Source: Planctomyces sp. (GTDB taxonomy: Bacteria > Planctomycetota > Planctomycetia > Planctomycetales > Planctomycetaceae). Taken from it: 64,000 nucleotides of DNA. Shown in pieces: positions 9,536-18,992 of this stretch. Below the pieces are notes generated by a model, which saw only the letters and a program-made list of their open reading frames with translations, was not told the origin of the DNA and ran no database searches. The first letter of the stretch is position 1. The number at the start of each line of letters is the position of its first letter. The position numbers and the translations under genes are program-made. The stretch covers positions 186,001-250,000 of the forward strand of contig JAEUIH010000003.1 in assembly GCA_016795105.1 (NCBI GenBank), given 5' to 3'.

Positions 9536-12500
9536 ATGAACTCAGAACAAGAGCAGAATCCGGGGGACTCGCTCGATCAGCAGGTGAATGCTGCAATTGC
9601 GGCGTACTATGCTGAGACCGAACGGCTTGGCACTGAGCCGGATCGAGCCGAGTTTCTGGCGCGTTATCCCCATGTGGCGGGAGAGTTGGCGGAATTCTTC
9701 GAAAACCTGGAACTGATCGGTGAATTGAGAGATCGTCAGCGATGCAGCAACGAGTTGAACTCGACCAATTTGACAGACAATTCCGCCGAGGAATCATCTT
9801 CGCTGGTAAACCGCAGGAGTTACGAATCGTGTCAGGATGAGGAGCAGCTGTGGTCAGGCGGGGTTCGCTATTTTGGCGAGTATGAAATTCTGGAGGTGTT
9901 GGGGCGAGGTGGCATGGGGGTCGTCTACAAAGCTCGAGAGACCAGGCTTGGACGCATCGTTGCTCTGAAGATGATCCGATCCGGCAACATGGCAACGCCG
10001 AACGACGTCAGGCGATTCAAGAAAGAGACTCGGTCTGCCAGTCGACTCGTTCATCCCGGAATCGTGTCCGTTCATCAGGTGGGAGTGTATCGGGGACAGC
10101 ACTACTACACGATGGATTATGTTGAGGCTGGGAGTCTGTCTGAACTTTGCCGATCCGGACCAACGCCACCGTCACAGGCTGCTGAATACGTCCTGCAAAT
10201 CGCTTTGGCGATGGAATATGCTCATCGAGAGAACGTTGTCCATCGTGATTTGAAGCCGGCGAATATTCTGCTGACAGCAAACGGCAGGGTTCGAATTACA
10301 GACTTCGGGCTGGCTCGACAACTCGGAGCTCACGATGAGTCAGGTCATCAGACTCTGACGGAAACCGGTCAGATTTTAGGAACTGCCGGATATATGTCTC
10401 CCGAACAGGCAAGTGGAAGGAACAGGCATGTCGGAGCACTTTCAGACATTTATTCGATGGGCGCAATTCTGTACGCGTTGCTGACAGGACGAGCGCCGTT
10501 TGTTGGAGAATCTGCTGCACACACGATTCTGCAGGTCCTGCGGGACGATCCGGTTTCTCCAAGGGTGTTCAACTCAAGGATACCAAGGGATCTCGAAACG
10601 ATTTGCCTGAAGTGTCTTCAACGAGAGCCTCGTCGCCGGTATGGCACGGCCGAGCAGCTTGCCTGTGATCTTCAGCGGTTCATTGAAGGAAAACCGATTC
10701 AGGGGAGAAAGTCGGGACGGATTGAACGAACGTATCGCTGGTGCATGCGGAATCGAGCTCTGTCGGGCCTGCTGGCTTTGGGAATTCTTGTGCTGTTGCT
10801 GATGCCGCTTGTCTATTGGTTTCAGGTGTCCACGGCCGTAACTGCCATTCAGAATGCCCGAGGTACTGCACTTCCGGCATTGATCAGTGAAACTCGACAA
10901 CGTTACCCGGACTCGCTTCTTAGATGGATGTTATTGTCCCACTTCCATGGTGAACCAGACCATGATGAGCGTTTGGTGCTTGCGATGGCATTATCTCATC
11001 TCAGCGAACCACAGACTCAGTATCTGATTGAGCAGCTCATGACTGTTTCTGCGGGTGATTTCGAAAACTATGTTGAGGCGCTCGAGACAGATCGTGAACG
11101 AGCCGTGAAAGTGATCAGTTCGCGAATCGATGAATGCCGTGCATTGAGTGAGTGGGAAAAGTTGGCGAGCTTTGCTGTCCTGGCACTCCGACTGGGAGAC
11201 GAATCGCTTTCTGCCGAGATCGTTCGTTGTGGAATGAGCCAGGACCCAACTCCCAGAACAGCATGGATCCACGCAATTGGCCGCTGGGAAGGTGAAACAA
11301 CAGCCCTGCTGGAGTGTATTCGCAGAACCTCCAACGAAGAGATTCGATCGGCCGTCTTTCAGGGAATGTCGACTCTGCCGGAAGATCAGGTTCGATCACA
11401 AGAGAAGGCGGAATGGCTCGATCTGGCACGATCCGCCATCACCGATCCGAATGCTCTCGTTGCCAGTAGTGCCAGAGTCCTGATCAGTAAATGGAATGTG
11501 GCTTTACCTGAGCAGGCCGTTTTACCTGCGGAACCGAAAGGAAACTGGTACCGAAATGTTCGAGGTCAGACCTTCTGTCTGGCGCCGGCGGGTCAACTTC
11601 ACAGGAAGCCTGCTGCAGCTGCATCGGAGGTGCCTGGTGGCTCGTCACGCGATGTCATACAGATTTCGATTCCGTTCTGGATTTGTGATTCGGAAGTCAG
11701 TGTCGGGCTGTTTCGTGAATTCGTGGAGGATCCTCAGTATCCATCGACGGAAAAACCGCCGCATCAGGTACATCATTCCGTGCAGCACAGCCCAACTGAT
11801 TTGCATCCAGTTCAGTACGTAACCTGGTACGATGCAATTTTGTTCTGCAACTGGCTCAGCATTAAAGATGGGTTCACCCCGGCATATCACAGAACGGGAG
11901 CGGTTGAGGTTCTGGCAAATCAGGAGATTGATGTTTGGCAACGAGATGAATCGGCCTCAGGATATCGACTGCCGACAATATCGGAATGGGAATATGCCTG
12001 CCTCGCAGGTGCCGAATCGACCTATTGTCACGGAGAAAATGAAGAATTGCTTTCCGGCTTTGCGGTCATCCATTCCGATCAAAGCGAGCCCTGTGGAAGT
12101 CGACTCCCAAATCACTGGGGCATTTTTGATATGCACGGTAATGTCTTCGAGTGGTGTGATGATCAGTTTCAGTTTCGTACAGTTCGGGGAGGCGCATTTT
12201 CCACGGGGCCAAAGTACTGCATTGCAACTTCAGGCCCCAATTACTCAGCATTGGCCAGAATGCCCAATATCGGATTTCGGGTTGTTCGCCCTGCGACAGT
12301 GACTGGACGTCAGGTTCCCTCCCAAAGCCCAGGCGTCATTAACCTGGGCGTCATCAAGTTGACTGGCCGAAGACTCTTTGAGTCCACTTCAGGACTCACC
12401 TGTCTGCAGTACTCGGAAGATAGTACGAAACTTGTGTTTGGGGGTTTTGATCGTGAAGCTGTGCTGCTTGATTTGCAGACTCTACAGGTCGTTCGTTCAT

Positions 12501-13591
12501 TCCGAGGGCACGAGGGTACGATTTGGACGTTGTCTCTGGCACCCGACGGCCGGACATTTGTTACGGGCAGTGAAGACAAGACGATTCGGCTTTGGGATAC
12601 AACCACCGGCGACGAACTCGACAAATTCACGGGCGGTGGGATCTTTTCCAATGTGCATTACACGCCGGATGGGTCACATGTGTACGCTACCTGTTGGGAT
12701 GGAAAACTCCGCATCTGGAATCTTCTGGGCAAGAAATTAACGGACTTGAGGGAGTACGACCTCGGTGAGGCTGCTCTTGATGCGACATTTCTCCCAGACG
12801 GGCGACGTTATTACGTCGGAACGATTCACGGAAATGTGTTCGAGTTCAGTGATTCGTCGGAGAAGCAGATGCATAAGTTCAGGACACACTCAGGCTGGAT
12901 TCACAGTCTTGTGTCTCTGGGGGCAGGTGGGCGAATCGTTTCGGCGAGCCACGATCATACTCTTCGTTTGAGAAACTATCTGACTGGCCGACTGGAACGG
13001 ACCTACAGAGGGCACAGTGGGGTTGTCAATGAAGTGCGAATGGTACCTGGAGGCGCTGCATTTGTTTCCTGCAGCCGAGATCGCACGATTCGTCAGTGGG
13101 ATACGTCTTCCGGGAATGAACTCGCACGTGGTGTCAGTACAGGCGAGCTTCGAGCGATCTCGATGAGGCCGGATGGAAAGGCATGTGTAACGGCTGGATT
13201 TGACGGTGCGATTCGTGAATGGGAACTGATCGTGACAACAGATGAGGACAACGACACCACCGCTGTCGGATCGGATACCCACGGTGACCTCGGAGAGTCC
13301 GGGTTATGGATGGACCGGGATGAGTTTCAGGATGAGTTTGATCGCCAGGCAAAAGAGGGCATGGTACCTGACGAAGTGGATATTGACGTTTCACAGGATG
13401 GCAGTCGTGTCGTCTACTCGGCGACCTGGAAGCCGCGAGGATCAGTAGAGTTTGCTACGAGACACGGGATTTCTGACGAGCAGCTCCACGATGAGGAAAT
13501 ACGCCTGTCCGCGATGGGGTTCCAGCGGCAGAGGATCAAGACAACTCGATGGCAGGGGGCCAATCTTCACATCGTAGTCTGGGCAAAGTAA
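9536..13591 (+). CDS. Membrane Ser/Thr protein kinase with FGE-sulfatase and WD40 domains
   Basis: 1351 residues; ATG with GGAG 7 nt upstream. Residues 1-110 are the acidic leader common in planctomycete kinases (EPDRAEFLARYPHVAGEL). The kinase domain (about 116-385) is complete: G-loop GRGGMG 123-128, Lys145, HRD 237-239, DFG 256-258, SPE 288-290. One membrane helix follows (about 411-429). Residues ~435-650 are helical and unassigned. An FGE-sulfatase/SUMF1 domain (about 660-920) shows FWICDSEVSVGLF, GYRLPTISEWEYAC and IFDMHGNVFEWC. At the catalytic site the pair of cysteines of true FGE is reduced to one (GGAFSTGPKYC), so it is probably a binding rather than an oxidising domain. WD40 repeats fill ~945-1233 (e.g. 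TGSEDKTIRLWDT), then a 118-residue tail. Likely a membrane sensor kinase with large recognition modules after the helix. Confidence 0.92.
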   Translation: MNSEQEQNPGDSLDQQVNAAIAAYYAETERLGTEPDRAEFLARYPHVAGELAEFFENLELIGELRDRQRCSNELNSTNLTDNSAEESSSLVNRRSYESCQDEEQLWSGGVRYFGEYEILEVLGRGGMGVVYKARETRLGRIVALKMIRSGNMATPNDVRRFKKETRSASRLVHPGIVSVHQVGVYRGQHYYTMDYVEAGSLSELCRSGPTPPSQAAEYVLQIALAMEYAHRENVVHRDLKPANILLTANGRVRITDFGLARQLGAHDESGHQTLTETGQILGTAGYMSPEQASGRNRHVGALSDIYSMGAILYALLTGRAPFVGESAAHTILQVLRDDPVSPRVFNSRIPRDLETICLKCLQREPRRRYGTAEQLACDLQRFIEGKPIQGRKSGRIERTYRWCMRNRALSGLLALGILVLLLMPLVYWFQVSTAVTAIQNARGTALPALISETRQRYPDSLLRWMLLSHFHGEPDHDERLVLAMALSHLSEPQTQYLIEQLMTVSAGDFENYVEALETDRERAVKVISSRIDECRALSEWEKLASFAVLALRLGDESLSAEIVRCGMSQDPTPRTAWIHAIGRWEGETTALLECIRRTSNEEIRSAVFQGMSTLPEDQVRSQEKAEWLDLARSAITDPNALVASSARVLISKWNVALPEQAVLPAEPKGNWYRNVRGQTFCLAPAGQLHRKPAAAASEVPGGSSRDVIQISIPFWICDSEVSVGLFREFVEDPQYPSTEKPPHQVHHSVQHSPTDLHPVQYVTWYDAILFCNWLSIKDGFTPAYHRTGAVEVLANQEIDVWQRDESASGYRLPTISEWEYACLAGAESTYCHGENEELLSGFAVIHSDQSEPCGSRLPNHWGIFDMHGNVFEWCDDQFQFRTVRGGAFSTGPKYCIATSGPNYSALARMPNIGFRVVRPATVTGRQVPSQSPGVINLGVIKLTGRRLFESTSGLTCLQYSEDSTKLVFGGFDREAVLLDLQTLQVVRSFRGHEGTIWTLSLAPDGRTFVTGSEDKTIRLWDTTTGDELDKFTGGGIFSNVHYTPDGSHVYATCWDGKLRIWNLLGKKLTDLREYDLGEAALDATFLPDGRRYYVGTIHGNVFEFSDSSEKQMHKFRTHSGWIHSLVSLGAGGRIVSASHDHTLRLRNYLTGRLERTYRGHSGVVNEVRMVPGGAAFVSCSRDRTIRQWDTSSGNELARGVSTGELRAISMRPDGKACVTAGFDGAIREWELIVTTDEDNDTTAVGSDTHGDLGESGLWMDRDEFQDEFDRQAKEGMVPDEVDIDVSQDGSRVVYSATWKPRGSVEFATRHGISDEQLHDEEIRLSAMGFQRQRIKTTRWQGANLHIVVWAK

Positions 13592-13796
13592 ACGAAGGTG
13601 GGGAATTTCCACAAAGTCTTTAGGTGTTTTTGCGAATCCTCAGTTGGATTTCTCGCGACTCTCAGAAAAACACACTTCGGGCTTGCTGAAGAGCCCTGCT
13701 TAAGGGGAGAATTCTGAGGAAAGCAGGGGAGCTGCCTGTGAATTCGTGAGTTGCGAATTCAGCGTATCTTTTAGGCGAATTATCCGGGATCGCAGC

Positions 13797-16043
13797 ATGG
13801 CCGGTGAAGAATCCCTCGATGCAGAAACGCAGGACGAACTTTGGACACAGGCTGTCCGGATTTGTCGTGAATTTGAGGCGGACTGGCGTCGTGGAGGGCG
13901 TCCTGACTTTGGTGAGTTCCTGACACGTATACATGTTGGTCAGAGATCCGTTCTGTTTGCGGAGCTGGTGGATATTGATATCAGGTATCGCACAGCGGCA
14001 GGGGAGGTTGCGTCGATAGCCGAGTATCGTGCTCGGTATCCGGAAGTAGTAACAACGGCCGATACGATCCGCGCGGAAGAGACTCAGGAGAAGAAGCTCT
14101 TCCTTGGCAGGTTGCGACAGATCGGCAACTTTCGGTTGGTCGAAATGGTTGGCTCCGGCGAGTTTGGTGTGGTCTGGAAAGCAAAGGACCTTAAGCTGGA
14201 GCGTGAAGTCGCTATCAAGCTTCCGACTGATCGAAGCCTTACTCGGGAGTACGAAGCGGAGTTCTTTCACGAAGCAAAGTCTGCTGCGAGGCTAAGTCAC
14301 CAGGGGATTGTGCCAGTCTTCGAATATGGGATTCATCACGGCTTTGCGTTTATCGTAACGGAGTTCGTGCATGGTGTGACTCTCAAGGAGTGGATTCGTC
14401 AGAAGACGATTACCCCTCGCGATGCGGCTGAGCTTTGCGAAAAGATCGCAGACGCGTTGCAGCATGCTCACGAGAATGGGGTTATCCATCGAGATCTGAA
14501 GCCAGGAAACATCTTGATCGAAAAGACCGGGCGTCCTCGCATTACAGACTTCGGGCTTGCAAAGCGTCTTGGAACAATGACAACTGTTGCAGGGTCCGGA
14601 GTTGTTGTTGGAACATACGCTTATATGAGTCCGGAGCAGGCCACAGGAGAATCTCTTGAGATCGATGCTCGTTCCGACGTCTATTCACTGGGGGTATTGC
14701 TCTACGAATTGCTCGCGAAAAAACTACCCTTCTCCAACGATCTCCGAATTGTCGTTTCTCAAATTCTTAATCAGAAACCCCAGCCTCTTACAGAACTCTC
14801 CCTCGGTATCCCGGAATCCCTGGCAGGCATCTGTGAGAAGTGCCTGGAGAAGAAGCCTGAGGACAGGTATCAGTCAGCGTCTGAATTGAGGGACGACCTG
14901 CTTCGTTATCTTTCCGATCAGCCCACGCTGATTAAGGGGCCCAGACAAGCGAATTCAGATTCAGGCACTCAGCGGCGCAGGTTGCTGCGGCTTGTAGCAA
15001 TTGGATTGATGCTGATTTCCACTGTTCCGATCAGTTCTTATATGATGTACCGCATTGCTGAAGGCCCACCCGCCGAAGCGGCGAATTCTGAGGTTGATCG
15101 GACGTTCGAAGTCATCGTTCCGACGAGTCCTGCTGGTTCAGTGTATTCCGTTGTTATGATAGATCCCGTGACAGGCGAACCGCGTTATGACCAAAGTTCT
15201 CTGAGGGTGTTGAATTCTCATTTACCAGTCAGCCTGCTTCCAGGGCTTTACCAGGTGAATGTCTCGTATAATGAAGCTGATGGTATCCGGAGGCATTCCG
15301 TCTATCGTACTGTGCCTGGGAAGAGTATGGCGTCAGGTGGCGTGAGTTGGAGAGATTCTCCGGTGAGTGCGTCAGGCACGGTTCATTGGCCAGTTATTGA
15401 TTTGCCGCCAGTTGATGTTGCGAATGATATGGTCTATGTGAAGGGCACTGACTCCTTTACTGTGAACGGACCGCAAGGATCGAGGACTTACGAAGTTAGT
15501 CCATTTTATGTGTCGTCACGTTTGTTCACGTTCGGCGACTTCCAGAATCTCAGGCCAGGGGAAGATGGCTGGGACAAGTCAATGCCTGCAACGAAGCAAC
15601 CGCCCGAACTCCCTATGCCATGTCGATGCGATGCCGCTCTGCATTGGGCGGAAGAGTCCGGAGGTCGGCTGCTGACAGAACTCGAATTTGCATGGCTGGC
15701 GCACCTGGCAATGAATGCTCACCAAAATCAGATGTCTCCCTCAGATGTGTTCGAAATTCCCGTTGATCAGATGCTGCCAGGTCAGCAACATCGCCGAATT
15801 GAGGGCATTCTCAATGGGTCTCGTGAATGGACCAGTACCTGGGTGCACTCTCCGATGATCACCTCAGAGCGGAGAATTGTTACGCCGGAAAACATTCCGG
15901 CAGATCAGTTTCGAGTCATTCGAGGAGTTGACGTCGAGCAATTGCCGGATGCAAAATTCAAATACAATCAGGTTTTCGAAGCAGGCAATATCAACAAGCA
16001 TTATCCCAATGTTGGGTTTCGGATTGCCAGATCAGCCATGTAG
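13797..16043 (+). CDS. Membrane Ser/Thr protein kinase with C-terminal FGE-like domain
   Basis: 748 residues from ATG 13797; the frame extends to a GTG at 13746 but the ATG directly precedes the typical leader. Kinase domain (about 110-375): glycine loop GSGEFG, Lys141, HRD 231-233, DFG 251-253, MSPE. One membrane helix (about 395-419) separates it from the C-terminal half. There, residues ~540-748 look like a degenerate FGE-sulfatase domain: DMVYVKGTDSF, a segment with GGRLLTELEFAWLAH, NGSREWTSTW, and the closing YPNVGFRIARS, the family's usual last strand. The catalytic cysteines of true FGE are not visible. The clostripain-like gene begins about 21 nt after the stop, so the two are almost certainly one operon; the kinase at 9536 is 205 nt upstream on the same strand. 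Confidence 0.9.
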   Translation: MAGEESLDAETQDELWTQAVRICREFEADWRRGGRPDFGEFLTRIHVGQRSVLFAELVDIDIRYRTAAGEVASIAEYRARYPEVVTTADTIRAEETQEKKLFLGRLRQIGNFRLVEMVGSGEFGVVWKAKDLKLEREVAIKLPTDRSLTREYEAEFFHEAKSAARLSHQGIVPVFEYGIHHGFAFIVTEFVHGVTLKEWIRQKTITPRDAAELCEKIADALQHAHENGVIHRDLKPGNILIEKTGRPRITDFGLAKRLGTMTTVAGSGVVVGTYAYMSPEQATGESLEIDARSDVYSLGVLLYELLAKKLPFSNDLRIVVSQILNQKPQPLTELSLGIPESLAGICEKCLEKKPEDRYQSASELRDDLLRYLSDQPTLIKGPRQANSDSGTQRRRLLRLVAIGLMLISTVPISSYMMYRIAEGPPAEAANSEVDRTFEVIVPTSPAGSVYSVVMIDPVTGEPRYDQSSLRVLNSHLPVSLLPGLYQVNVSYNEADGIRRHSVYRTVPGKSMASGGVSWRDSPVSASGTVHWPVIDLPPVDVANDMVYVKGTDSFTVNGPQGSRTYEVSPFYVSSRLFTFGDFQNLRPGEDGWDKSMPATKQPPELPMPCRCDAALHWAEESGGRLLTELEFAWLAHLAMNAHQNQMSPSDVFEIPVDQMLPGQQHRRIEGILNGSREWTSTWVHSPMITSERRIVTPENIPADQFRVIRGVDVEQLPDAKFKYNQVFEAGNINKHYPNVGFRIARSAM

Positions 16044-16064
16044 TCCGCAACGGCCGTGAAATCA

Positions 16065-17204
16065 ATGACAACTCGTGCTTCAATCTGCGTGATTTGTCTG
16101 GGTGGAGATAAAGCGACCTGCGAGCTCATCGACACTGTTCTTGCAGAGCTTCAGGTTGGGCTTAGTGCTTACCAACAACGCTCTCTCAAGCCGATGATTC
16201 AGTGCTGTTATATTCATGGAGACTCAGGAAGGGATGCACGTTGTTTTGAGATTTCAGAACACCAGCCCTCGTTTAGATGGCATTCGGAGACTCGAGCATC
16301 TCTCAGCGAGTCTGTGTCACCTGAGTCAAACAGTACTGCTTTGCGGGGGGACCCAGGCGAGCAGGTCAGGTCGTTCTGTGAATTTCTAAAGGGCGTCCTG
16401 CCCTCCAGTGGTCCTGTTCACTTCATTGTTGTTGGGCATGGTGTTCCTGCGATTGGAGTCAGTTCAGTCCTTCATCCAGTTGCAGCGAATCACACACTGC
16501 ATGATGTTGCTCGGAGTCAGGATCATCTGCTGATGTATGACGATCTCGGGCATTCCATGAGTCTTGTGCCGCGGTTGAACTCACTGACCCTGCACATGTG
16601 CTATGGCAGTTCCATTGAGGCGATCTGTTCATTGTCTGCCGCACCTGTTCAATTTGCATTTCAGGGCGAGATGAGGACTGCGTGTCTGAAAGACTGGCTT
16701 GGAGCGATCGCTGGTCCGCACTTTGATCCGGTTGAGGCGGCGGAGGCAGCATTCAAGGCGATTTCCGATTGCCCGCATCAGGAGCCCATCAGTCGAGCGA
16801 GTGCGCATTACACGAATTCGGACTCGTTGCTTTCGTGTCTGAATCGTCTTGGGGCAGAACTGCTTTGCATTCTTGATGTCGCCGAAAGTGGCGTGGAACT
16901 GCTGGCTCGGATTCGGCTCAGAAGTGCTGTCGCATGTTCCGTGGATGTGCAGAGATTCTGCCATCTGATCGCTGCTGAGACGGCGTTTGCTGATGAATGT
17001 CGAGCAGCGGCGGCGGAACTGTCAGCTGCAGTTGATGACCTACAGTTCGCTCAGTTGCCATGGCATCATGACGAGTTGCTCGGGATCAATCTCTATTTTC
17101 CACAACCCGGAGCTGAAGTTCGAATCGTTGAGCAACTGCCGGCAAAAATTCAGGAGCAGGCACCAGACTGGTGCCTGCTCCTTAGGAAATGGCAAAGCTA
17201 CTGA
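16065..17204 (+). CDS. Clostripain-like (peptidase C11, caspase-fold) protein
   Basis: 379 residues from ATG 16065 (a GTG at 16056 is an alternative; neither has a clear ribosome site). Family evidence is motif-based. An N-terminal strand (ASICVICLGGDKATCELID) is followed by an open-sheet strand PMIQCCYIHGD. The histidine motif VHFIVVGHG (His125) matches the WGHG of clostripain. After it come YDDLG and the strand LTLHMCYGSSIEA, where Cys179 takes the place of the catalytic Cys of DACLMGSIEVA; the usual preceding Asp-Ala is His-Met here. Near residue 340 GINLYFP matches the GLSIYFP signature at the end of C11 domains. Expected activity is Arg/Lys-specific cysteine proteolysis; the change next to the Cys leaves activity open. 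No signal peptide, so cytoplasmic. Operon with the upstream kinase suggests a phospho-regulated protease. Confidence 0.72.
   Translation: MTTRASICVICLGGDKATCELIDTVLAELQVGLSAYQQRSLKPMIQCCYIHGDSGRDARCFEISEHQPSFRWHSETRASLSESVSPESNSTALRGDPGEQVRSFCEFLKGVLPSSGPVHFIVVGHGVPAIGVSSVLHPVAANHTLHDVARSQDHLLMYDDLGHSMSLVPRLNSLTLHMCYGSSIEAICSLSAAPVQFAFQGEMRTACLKDWLGAIAGPHFDPVEAAEAAFKAISDCPHQEPISRASAHYTNSDSLLSCLNRLGAELLCILDVAESGVELLARIRLRSAVACSVDVQRFCHLIAAETAFADECRAAAAELSAAVDDLQFAQLPWHHDELLGINLYFPQPGAEVRIVEQLPAKIQEQAPDWCLLLRKWQSY
17153..17181 (-). terminator. Perfect 13-bp hairpin, probable terminator of the minus-strand gene
   Basis: GGAGCAGGCACCA (17153-17165) and its exact reverse complement (17169-17181) are separated by only GAC. 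Read on the minus strand the stem is followed by TGAATTTTT, which fits a rho-independent terminator for the gene ending at 17217. It lies inside the last 20 codons of the convergent clostripain-like gene. Confidence 0.6.
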
Positions 17205-17216
17205 CAGAATCAGCGA

Positions 17217-17966
17217 TTATTCGACCGGAGCGACCATTCGAATGAACGCGTAGTCAACATCTTTAGGGTTGGTGCTGTTGCTGATGCGGATTTGCATCAG
17301 TCCCGGGACCGGGTTCGAGACGATTTGTTCTTCATTCCGAATCGTGGTTGTAGCATTCTTTGTATCTGTACCTCTGATTACCGAGAACTTTGGTTTGTCG
17401 GCACCGGGATCTGCGACCTGCAGACCGATATGGCTGTAAGTCTTCTTTGTGTCCGAAACAACTCGCCAGACAATCGCAAAATGTGTTTTCTCTTCTGTTT
17501 CGGTCTTTACGACAAACTGAACCAGGACTGGCTTCGTGTAGAGTGAAGGAAACGGCTGTTTAATGGAGACCTTTGCTCCGGCATATCCACCGGGTACAGG
17601 AGACAATTCTTCAATCTTGCGAAGGAAGCTCTCTGTTGTATTCAGTTCAAGGGCAGACAACGGGAGCCCATTTTCAGTCTTGTAATAGAGATTGACTTCC
17701 GGAGGTTGAAGGCTGCTGAGCGTCAGGCAGTTAAAGCAGCTGTCTGGGTCGTTGCAGGTTTCGCCCGAAATCGGGTCTCCGATGAAGCCGGTCGGGTATT
17801 TGAAAATACAACCCATTGAGCTGGTTTCGCAGACGACAGCGTAGTTCATCCAGCCGCCGGGAACCGGATACATTGGGACCACTCGACAGAGGCAGTTGGT
17901 GGCCTCGCTGTTGCAGACAAAGAGTGTAAACGCCAGCACGAACGTGAAAACGCTGAGTGGTTTCAT
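17217..17966 (-). CDS. Secreted protein of unknown function
   Basis: 249 residues from ATG 17966 (GGAG 8 nt upstream; an in-frame start at 17990 has less support). It begins with a clear signal peptide (MKPLSVFTFVLAFTLFVCNSEA). The first mature part holds several cysteines (CLCRVV, CETSSMGC, CNDPDSCFNC), suggesting disulphides and export. The rest looks like beta-rich sequence, with FVVKTETEEKTHFAIVWRVV and an ending in which SNPVPGLMQIRIS resembles a jelly-roll or Ig strand. I recognise no family. It converges on the clostripain-like gene with 12 nt between them. Confidence 0.75.
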   Translation of the reverse strand: MKPLSVFTFVLAFTLFVCNSEATNCLCRVVPMYPVPGGWMNYAVVCETSSMGCIFKYPTGFIGDPISGETCNDPDSCFNCLTLSSLQPPEVNLYYKTENGLPLSALELNTTESFLRKIEELSPVPGGYAGAKVSIKQPFPSLYTKPVLVQFVVKTETEEKTHFAIVWRVVSDTKKTYSHIGLQVADPGADKPKFSVIRGTDTKNATTTIRNEEQIVSNPVPGLMQIRISNSTNPKDVDYAFIRMVAPVE

Positions 17967-18160
17967 GATGGAAACTCCACGAGACATCATCGCGAAAAAG
18001 GATTGATCATAGGATGGCCAGGTCCGGGATTATTGGGGAGGGATGTTACTGAGTCCAGCCCCGCAGAGATGTTTCGGGGAATTCCATAGGGATTTTGGAT
18101 GCGTGAGTGTGCGGGGGGTTTCGGTGACCTGGGGGACTTGCTGGATGCTCAGCCAGAGTG

Positions 18161-18949
18161 TTACTGCAGTGCTTGAAGCAGGTGCTGAATTTCATCATTG
18201 AGGTCGTTTTCGTCGTTGAGTGTGTGGCTGACCTCCTGAATCAGAAGTTCCCGATATCTCTTCCGCATCCGATGAACCGCGACCTTTACTGCGGACTCGG
18301 TCATGCGGAGCGATTCGGCGATTGATGCAAGAGACTGGTTGTCATCGCCGAGCAGGTATTCACGACACATCTCAAAGAGTTCTGATCGGTTTCGAGCCGC
18401 CATTTCCTGTTTGAGCAAATGCAGAACGCGAGCAAGAAGAGTCATGGCCCAGCGTCGCTCGTAAGTCTGTTCGGGCGTTATGGTATCCACTGGATGTAGC
18501 GATAGATAAGATTCCGACTGCAGGGTATCGAGAGACAGGATAGAGTGTGAGCCTCCTCGTTTGATGGCTTTTTCGCGGTCAGACTGATTGCAGAGAAATC
18601 GCTGAAACGCTGTCAGCAGGAATGTTCGAAATCGGCCACGACTCTGATCTGCAGACTTCAGGTAGTGCTTTTCGAGCATGACTGCAAAGAAGGCCTGAGT
18701 CATGTCCGCGGCATTGTCCGGCGAATAGCCCTTTCGCCTTGCATATTCATAAAGTGGCGACCAATACGCACGACATAAGACTTCCAGCGCAGCGACCGCA
18801 TCAGCCTGCTCAGACGCGCCGGCTGCGACGATGACACTCCAATGAGTCGTGGAGAACTGACGTGGACCAGACTGCATGGCCGATTGCGCCCCCGAACCGG
18901 TAATGTTCCTCAGACAGCCCGACACTATACACTTCAGATCGTCTGACAT
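18161..18949 (-). CDS. ECF-family RNA polymerase sigma factor, planctomycete type
   Basis: 262 residues; an alternative ATG at 18877 would start just before the conserved QFSTTHWSVI. Region 2 shows LEVLCRAYWSPLYEYARRKG, NAADMTQAFFAVML and SRGRFRTFLLTAFQRFL; region 4 ends in SIAESLRMTESAVKVAVHR, the helix-turn-helix for the -35 element. The TTHWSV start and GRFRTFL motif mark the large planctomycete ECF group, which often lies near Ser/Thr kinases and has no membrane anti-sigma factor next door. The gene starts 43 nt after the stop of the lectin/dockerin protein gene, on the same strand, and probably ends the operon 28274 to 18161. Close relative at 34586. Confidence 0.88.
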   Translation of the reverse strand: MSDDLKCIVSGCLRNITGSGAQSAMQSGPRQFSTTHWSVIVAAGASEQADAVAALEVLCRAYWSPLYEYARRKGYSPDNAADMTQAFFAVMLEKHYLKSADQSRGRFRTFLLTAFQRFLCNQSDREKAIKRGGSHSILSLDTLQSESYLSLHPVDTITPEQTYERRWAMTLLARVLHLLKQEMAARNRSELFEMCREYLLGDDNQSLASIAESLRMTESAVKVAVHRMRKRYRELLIQEVSHTLNDENDLNDEIQHLLQALQ

Positions 18950-18992
18950 GAAACAACAGTTGTCCGGTTACCAGACTCTGCCGCCCTGGGGA

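Noticed and set aside
9373-9615. Plus-strand frame ahead of the 9536 kinase
   Set aside because: It overlaps the kinase start in another frame and has no family match; the kinase ATG has a good ribosome site.
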